Positions 24,274 through 28,282 of a DNA stretch of 28,282 nucleotides are shown piece after piece. The stretch's first letter is position 1. Each line of letters starts with the position of its first letter. The DNA lies in the NCBI GenBank assembly GCA_937899435.1, contig CALBQG010000127.1:1-28282 (forward strand), in the 5' to 3' direction. The stretch comes from UBA11540 sp003445125. Its GTDB lineage: Bacteria > Bacillota > Clostridia > Oscillospirales > Ruminococcaceae. Both the position numbers and the translations under genes were made by a program. Below the pieces are notes generated by a model, which had not been told where the DNA came from, did not search any database, and saw nothing but the letters and a program-made list of their open reading frames with translations.

Positions 24274-24744
24274 ATGCCAAGAAGAGGTCGTATCGCAAAA
24301 CGTGACGTTTTGCCGGATCCTGTCTACAATTCCAAGCTTGTGACCCGCCTGGTCAACAGCATTATGCTGGACGGCAAGAAGGGTGTAGCGCAGAAAATTG
24401 TGTATGGTGCTTTCGATATCGTAAAAGAGAAATCCGGGAAAGATGCTCTCGAAGCCTTTGATCAGGCAATGGAGAACATCATGCCCCTTCTGGAAGTCAA
24501 GGCCCGCCGTGTCGGCGGTTCCAACTACCAGGTCCCGATGGAAGTCCGTCCCGAGAGACGTGTCACCCTCGGACTCCGCTGGTTGACGGCGTATGCCCGT
24601 TCCCGTTCGGAGAAAACCATGAAAGAGAGACTTGCAGGCGAGCTGCTCGATGCCATGAACGGCAACGGCGGTGCTTGCAAGAAACGCGAAGATACGCATA
24701 AGATGGCAGAAGCCAATAAGGCTTTCGCTCATTACAGATTCTGA
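24274..24744 (+). CDS. rpsG: 30S ribosomal protein S7
   Basis: This 156-residue protein nucleates assembly of the 30S head. It is recognised by the start MPRRGRIAKRDVLPDPVYNS, the LVNSIMLDGKKGVAQKIVY helix, VGGSNYQVPMEVRPERR and the C-terminal KKREDTHKMAEANKAFAHYRF. Its length is the family norm. A GAAGGAGGG ribosome-binding site precedes ATG. The 118-nt gap after rpsL is unusually long for this operon, with no clear promoter or terminator in it. fusA follows after 14 nt. Confidence 0.99.
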   Translation: MPRRGRIAKRDVLPDPVYNSKLVTRLVNSIMLDGKKGVAQKIVYGAFDIVKEKSGKDALEAFDQAMENIMPLLEVKARRVGGSNYQVPMEVRPERRVTLGLRWLTAYARSRSEKTMKERLAGELLDAMNGNGGACKKREDTHKMAEANKAFAHYRF

Positions 24745-24758
24745 TTTAGGAGGAAATT

Positions 24759-26882
24759 ATGCCAAGAGACGTTTCGCTTGAAATGACCCGTAACATCGGC
24801 ATAATGGCCCATATCGACGCCGGCAAGACAACCACCACCGAGCGTATCCTGTTCTATACGGGAAAAACGCATAAAATCGGTGAGGTGCACGACGGTGCGG
24901 CGACGATGGACTGGATGGTTCAGGAGCAGGAGCGCGGTATCACCATTACTTCTGCGGCTACCACCTGCTATTGGGCACATTCCGAGATGCAGAAAGACCC
25001 GGCGTTGGTAAAAGCCAACCGCCACCGCATCAACATCATCGACACCCCCGGCCATATCGACTTCACCGTCGAAGTGCAGCGTTCGCTGCGCGTGCTGGAC
25101 GGTTCCGTCACGGTGTTCTGCGCAAAGGGCGGCGTTGAGCCCCAGTCCGAGACTGTTTGGCGTCAGGCGGATAAATATCATGTTCCGCGTATGGCGTATG
25201 TCAACAAAATGGATATCATGGGCGCCGATTTCTACCGCGTGGTGCAGATGATGCACGACCGTCTGAAATGTAATGCCGTTCCGATCCAGTTGCCGATCGG
25301 TGCCGAGGACACGTTCCGCGGAATCATCGACCTGGTCGAGATGAAAGCATATATCTACTACGATGATCTCGGAAAAGACGAGAGAATCGAAGAAATCCCC
25401 GCCGACATGAAAGAGAAGGCGGAAAAATACCATCATAACCTTATCGAGGCAGTTGCCGAGACCGATGAGGCACTGATGGAAAAATACCTGATGGATGAAG
25501 AGCTGACGGTCCCCGAGATCAAAGCTGCCATCCGTAAGGCAACGATCGCCAACGAATTTGTTCCGGTGCTGTGCGGTACTTCTTATAAGAATAAGGGCGT
25601 ACAGAACCTGCTGGATGCCATTGTGGACTATATGCCGGCACCGACCGACATTGAGAACATCAAGGGCGTAAATCCGGAAACCGGCGAAGAAGAAGAGAGA
25701 CCTTCGGACGATAATGCTCCTTTTGCGGCGTTGGCGTTCAAGATTGCGACCGACCCCTATGTCGGAAAACTCTGCTTCGTGCGTGTGTATTCCGGCATTC
25801 TGCAAGCAGGCGCGACAGTTTATAACCCGAACAAGGACAAAAACGAGCGTATCGGACGTATTCTGCAAATGCACGCCAACCACCGTGAAGATATCGATTG
25901 CTGCTACGCAGGCGATATCGCGGCTGCTGTCGGCGTGAAGGATACCACCACTGGTAACACCCTCTGCGATCCCAAAGCTCCGATCATTCTGGAGTCCATG
26001 GAATTCCCGGAGCCGGTTATCCGCGTGGCAATCGAACCCAAGACCAAAGCTGGTCAGGAGAAACTGGGCGTCGCTCTCGCAAAACTGGCGGAAGAGGACC
26101 CGACCTTCAAGGCATATACCGATGAAGAGACGGGACAAACCATCATCGCCGGCATGGGTGAGTTGCACCTGGAAATCATCGTTGACCGTTTGCTCCGTGA
26201 GTTCAAGGTAGAGGCAAATGTCGGTCAGCCGCAGGTTGCTTATAAGGAAACGATCCGCCGTCCGGCAGACGTGGACTTCAAGTACTCCAAGCAGTCCGGC
26301 GGACGTGGACAGTACGGTCACGTCAAGATCAAAGTAGAGCCGAACGAAAGCGGCAAAGGCTACGAGTTCATCAACGCCGTGGTGGGCGGTGCGATTCCGA
26401 AGGAATATATCGGACCGGTCGATCAGGGTATCCAGGGCGCAATGCAGGCAGGTATTCTTGCCGGCTACCCCGTTGTGGATGTCAAGGTCACACTGTACGA
26501 TGGATCCTATCACGAAGTCGACTCCTCCGAAATGGCATTTAAGATCGCCGGATCGATGGCGTTCAAAGAGGCAATGCGCAAGGCGGATTCCGTCATCCTT
26601 GAGCCGATCATGAAGGTTACAATCATTGTGCCGGAAGAGTACATGGGCGATGTCATCGGCGACGTCAACTCTCGCCGCGGACAGATGCAGGGCATGGAAG
26701 CAATCCCGGGCGGACAGCAGATCAATGCGTTCATCCCGCTTTCCGAAATGTTCGGTTATGCAACCGACCTGCGCTCCAAGACTCAGGGACGCGGTCAGTA
26801 CGTGATGGAACCGAGCCACTATATCGAACTGCCGAAGAATATTGCTGAAAAGATCATCAGCGTTCGCGGCAAAAAGGACTAA
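24759..26882 (+). CDS. fusA: Elongation factor G
   Basis: This 707-residue translocase GTPase has G1 AHIDAGKTT (17-25), switch I ending in ERGITITSAATT, G3 DTPGH (95-99) and G4 NKMD (about 149-152). Domains II to V end with ELPKNIAEKIISVRGKKD. About 15 residues are inserted at 73-87 between switch I and G3, explaining the extra length over the usual 692 or so. A GGAGG ribosome-binding site lies 7-8 nt upstream of ATG. It is cotranscribed with rpsL and rpsG; tuf follows 80 nt later, from its own promoter. Confidence 0.99.
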   Translation: MPRDVSLEMTRNIGIMAHIDAGKTTTTERILFYTGKTHKIGEVHDGAATMDWMVQEQERGITITSAATTCYWAHSEMQKDPALVKANRHRINIIDTPGHIDFTVEVQRSLRVLDGSVTVFCAKGGVEPQSETVWRQADKYHVPRMAYVNKMDIMGADFYRVVQMMHDRLKCNAVPIQLPIGAEDTFRGIIDLVEMKAYIYYDDLGKDERIEEIPADMKEKAEKYHHNLIEAVAETDEALMEKYLMDEELTVPEIKAAIRKATIANEFVPVLCGTSYKNKGVQNLLDAIVDYMPAPTDIENIKGVNPETGEEEERPSDDNAPFAALAFKIATDPYVGKLCFVRVYSGILQAGATVYNPNKDKNERIGRILQMHANHREDIDCCYAGDIAAAVGVKDTTTGNTLCDPKAPIILESMEFPEPVIRVAIEPKTKAGQEKLGVALAKLAEEDPTFKAYTDEETGQTIIAGMGELHLEIIVDRLLREFKVEANVGQPQVAYKETIRRPADVDFKYSKQSGGRGQYGHVKIKVEPNESGKGYEFINAVVGGAIPKEYIGPVDQGIQGAMQAGILAGYPVVDVKVTLYDGSYHEVDSSEMAFKIAGSMAFKEAMRKADSVILEPIMKVTIIVPEEYMGDVIGDVNSRRGQMQGMEAIPGGQQINAFIPLSEMFGYATDLRSKTQGRGQYVMEPSHYIELPKNIAEKIISVRGKKD

Positions 26883-26889
26883 TTTCTGC

Positions 26890-26918
26890 TTGCATTTTGT
26901 TCTGACACCTGTTAGAAT
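26890..26918 (+). promoter_or_regulatory. Sigma-A promoter of tuf
   Basis: TTGCAT (26890-26895) and TAGAAT (26913-26918) are separated by 17 bp in the 80-bp gap between fusA and tuf. This would give extra, independent expression of EF-Tu. Confidence 0.65.
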
Positions 26919-26962
26919 AAGAGTAAGAACTAAAAATGTAAAATAAAAGGAGGAACTTTCCA

Positions 26963-28162
26963 ATGGCAAAAGCGAAATTCGAAAGAACGAAGCCCCATAT
27001 TAACATTGGTACCATCGGTCACGTTGACCATGGTAAAACCACTCTGACCGCAGCAATCACCAAGGCACTGGCTCTGAAGGGCGATGCGGAGTTTGTTGAT
27101 TACGCAAACATCGATAAGGCTCCCGAAGAGAGAGAGCGTGGTATTACAATCAATACCGCACACGTTGAGTACGAGACCGATAAGAGACACTATGCACACG
27201 TTGACTGCCCCGGCCATGCTGACTATGTCAAGAACATGATCACCGGTGCTGCTCAGATGGACGGTGCTATCTTGGTTGTTTCCGCAGCGGACGGCCCGAT
27301 GCCCCAGACCCGTGAGCACATTCTGCTTGCCCGTCAGGTAGGCGTGCCTTATATCGTTGTGTTCATGAACAAAGTTGACCAAGTTGACGATCCCGAACTG
27401 CTGGATCTGGTTGAGATGGAAATCCGTGAGCTGCTCTCCAGCTACGACTTCCCGGGCGACGAGATTCCGATCATCAAGGGTTCTGCTCTGAAGGCTCTGG
27501 AAGCTCCGGATGATCCGACCGACCCTGCGTATGCGCCGATCTATGAGCTGATGGACGCTGTCGATGAGTATATCCCGACTCCGGATCGTAAAGCTGACCT
27601 GCCGTTCCTGATGCCTGTCGAGGACGTCTTCACGATCACCGGTCGTGGTACTGTTGCTACCGGTAGAGTTGAAAGAGGTCAGGTCAAGATGGCAGACGAA
27701 GTTGAAATCGTCGGCTTGTCTGATGAGAAGAAGAAGACCGTTATCACCGGTATCGAGATGTTCCGCAAGCTGCTGGACTATGCAGAAGCAGGCGATAACA
27801 TCGGTGCGCTGCTGCGTGGTATTCAGAGAAACGAAATCGAAAGAGGACAGGTTCTCTGCAAGCCCGGTTCTATTCATCCGCACACCAAATTCAAGGGTCA
27901 GGTCTACGTTCTGAAGAAGGACGAAGGCGGCCGTCATACTCCGTTCTTCAACAACTATCGTCCGCAGTTCTATTTCAGAACGACCGACGTTACCGGTGTT
28001 GTTCATCTGCCCGAGGGCGTTGAGATGTGCATGCCCGGCGATAACGTCATGATGGACGTCGAGCTGATCACCCCGATCGCTATCGAGCAAGGTCTGCGTT
28101 TCGCTATCCGTGAGGGTGGCCGTACCGTCGGATCCGGCGTTGTTACCGCGATCAACGAATAA
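26963..28162 (+). CDS. tuf: Elongation factor Tu
   Basis: This 399-residue GTPase delivers aminoacyl-tRNA to the ribosome. It has G1 GHVDHGKT (19-26), switch I with ERGITINTAHVEY, G3 DCPGH, G4 NKVD and the C-terminal IREGGRTVGSGVVTAI motif. An AAAGGAGG ribosome-binding site precedes ATG. Codon choice favours U-ending codons such as GTT, GCT and GGT, compared with the C/G-ending codons of rpoB and rpoC, as expected for a very highly expressed gene. It is followed by a strong terminator. Confidence 0.99.
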   Translation: MAKAKFERTKPHINIGTIGHVDHGKTTLTAAITKALALKGDAEFVDYANIDKAPEERERGITINTAHVEYETDKRHYAHVDCPGHADYVKNMITGAAQMDGAILVVSAADGPMPQTREHILLARQVGVPYIVVFMNKVDQVDDPELLDLVEMEIRELLSSYDFPGDEIPIIKGSALKALEAPDDPTDPAYAPIYELMDAVDEYIPTPDRKADLPFLMPVEDVFTITGRGTVATGRVERGQVKMADEVEIVGLSDEKKKTVITGIEMFRKLLDYAEAGDNIGALLRGIQRNEIERGQVLCKPGSIHPHTKFKGQVYVLKKDEGGRHTPFFNNYRPQFYFRTTDVTGVVHLPEGVEMCMPGDNVMMDVELITPIAIEQGLRFAIREGGRTVGSGVVTAINE

Positions 28163-28182
28163 TTACGTAAGTAATTTAAGTT

Positions 28183-28217
28183 AAAACCCCGTCCGCTTTA
28201 TAAGCGGACGGGGTTTT
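28183..28217 (+). terminator. Strong intrinsic terminator after tuf
   Basis: The 16-bp perfect stem (28183-28198 with 28202-28217) with a 3-nt loop has flanking A and T runs and starts 21 nt after the stop codon. Confidence 0.95.
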
Positions 28218-28233
28218 TGCGCAATGAAAAAAA

Positions 28234-28282
28234 GGCTCTATGTCAATAGTTGGGGTAGAGACAAAACGCAAATAGTTAGGTC
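28234..28282. mobile_element. Possible left end of an ISL3-family insertion sequence (partial)
   Basis: Sequence starting GGCTCTATGTCAATAGTTGG resembles the terminal inverted repeats I recall for ISL3-family elements (GGCTCTTTGTCAA...). It begins after an A-run 17 bp beyond the tuf terminator and continues past the window edge. No transposase or second end is visible, so this is tentative. Confidence 0.4.

Overview
The window is chromosomal DNA from a Gram-positive anaerobe of class Clostridia, most likely an Oscillospiraceae/Ruminococcaceae-type gut bacterium. The evidence is Firmicutes-type RpoB and RpoC of about 1,250 residues each, a Gram-positive S12 with the extra N-terminal segment, strong AGGAGG ribosome-binding sites, DUF3793/DUF2325/DUF11 proteins typical of Clostridia, several diacylglyceryl-type lipoproteins and no outer-membrane genes. 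The family assignment rests on protein resemblance from memory, not on a search.

Left part (1-15,761) is accessory and housekeeping DNA in short transcription units. A small two-helix membrane protein (minus) diverges from a MacB-type ABC exporter pair (ATPase, then a 1,008-residue FtsX permease with a long extracytoplasmic coiled coil). A perfect palindromic terminator separates the exporter from a convergent SGNH/GDSL hydrolase. Next, all on the minus strand, come a DUF11 protein without a signal peptide, a 49-residue lipoprotein with its own promoter, and a DUF2325-chimera-DUF3793 operon behind a promoter carrying a 32-bp perfect palindrome. About 1 kb of gene-free DNA (7,782-8,814) is a mosaic of degenerate palindromic repeats. 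Three envelope proteins follow on the minus strand: a Ser-rich lipoprotein, a secreted protein with a C-terminal membrane anchor, and a 44-residue lipoprotein. On the plus strand come a TRIC-type cation channel, a transglutaminase-like lipoprotein and a small helical protein. Convergent to these are an iron-type alcohol dehydrogenase and asnA.

Right part (15,840-28,217) is core information processing on the plus strand: rpoB-rpoC, then rpsL-rpsG-fusA-tuf (the 'str' cluster). rpoB starts from its own sigma-A promoter, head-to-head with asnA; rplKAJL are not immediately upstream and no L7Ae-type gene lies between rpoC and rpsL. rpsL and tuf also have their own promoters. The window ends just after the tuf terminator in what looks like the terminal repeat of an ISL3-family insertion sequence.

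The most unusual feature is at 7,240-7,709. A tandem duplication across the DUF2325/DUF3793 junction has produced an intact 53-codon chimeric ORF. It has a GTG start, a strong ribosome-binding site and the same 8-nt overlap with each neighbour, and it lies in an operon whose promoter carries a large palindromic operator. Other items worth checking are a TTSACAAA triple repeat before the ABC exporter, a 19-codon leader ORF overlapping a lipoprotein start, a Pro at the rifampicin-pocket position equivalent to E. coli Gln510, and a 15-residue insertion in EF-G.
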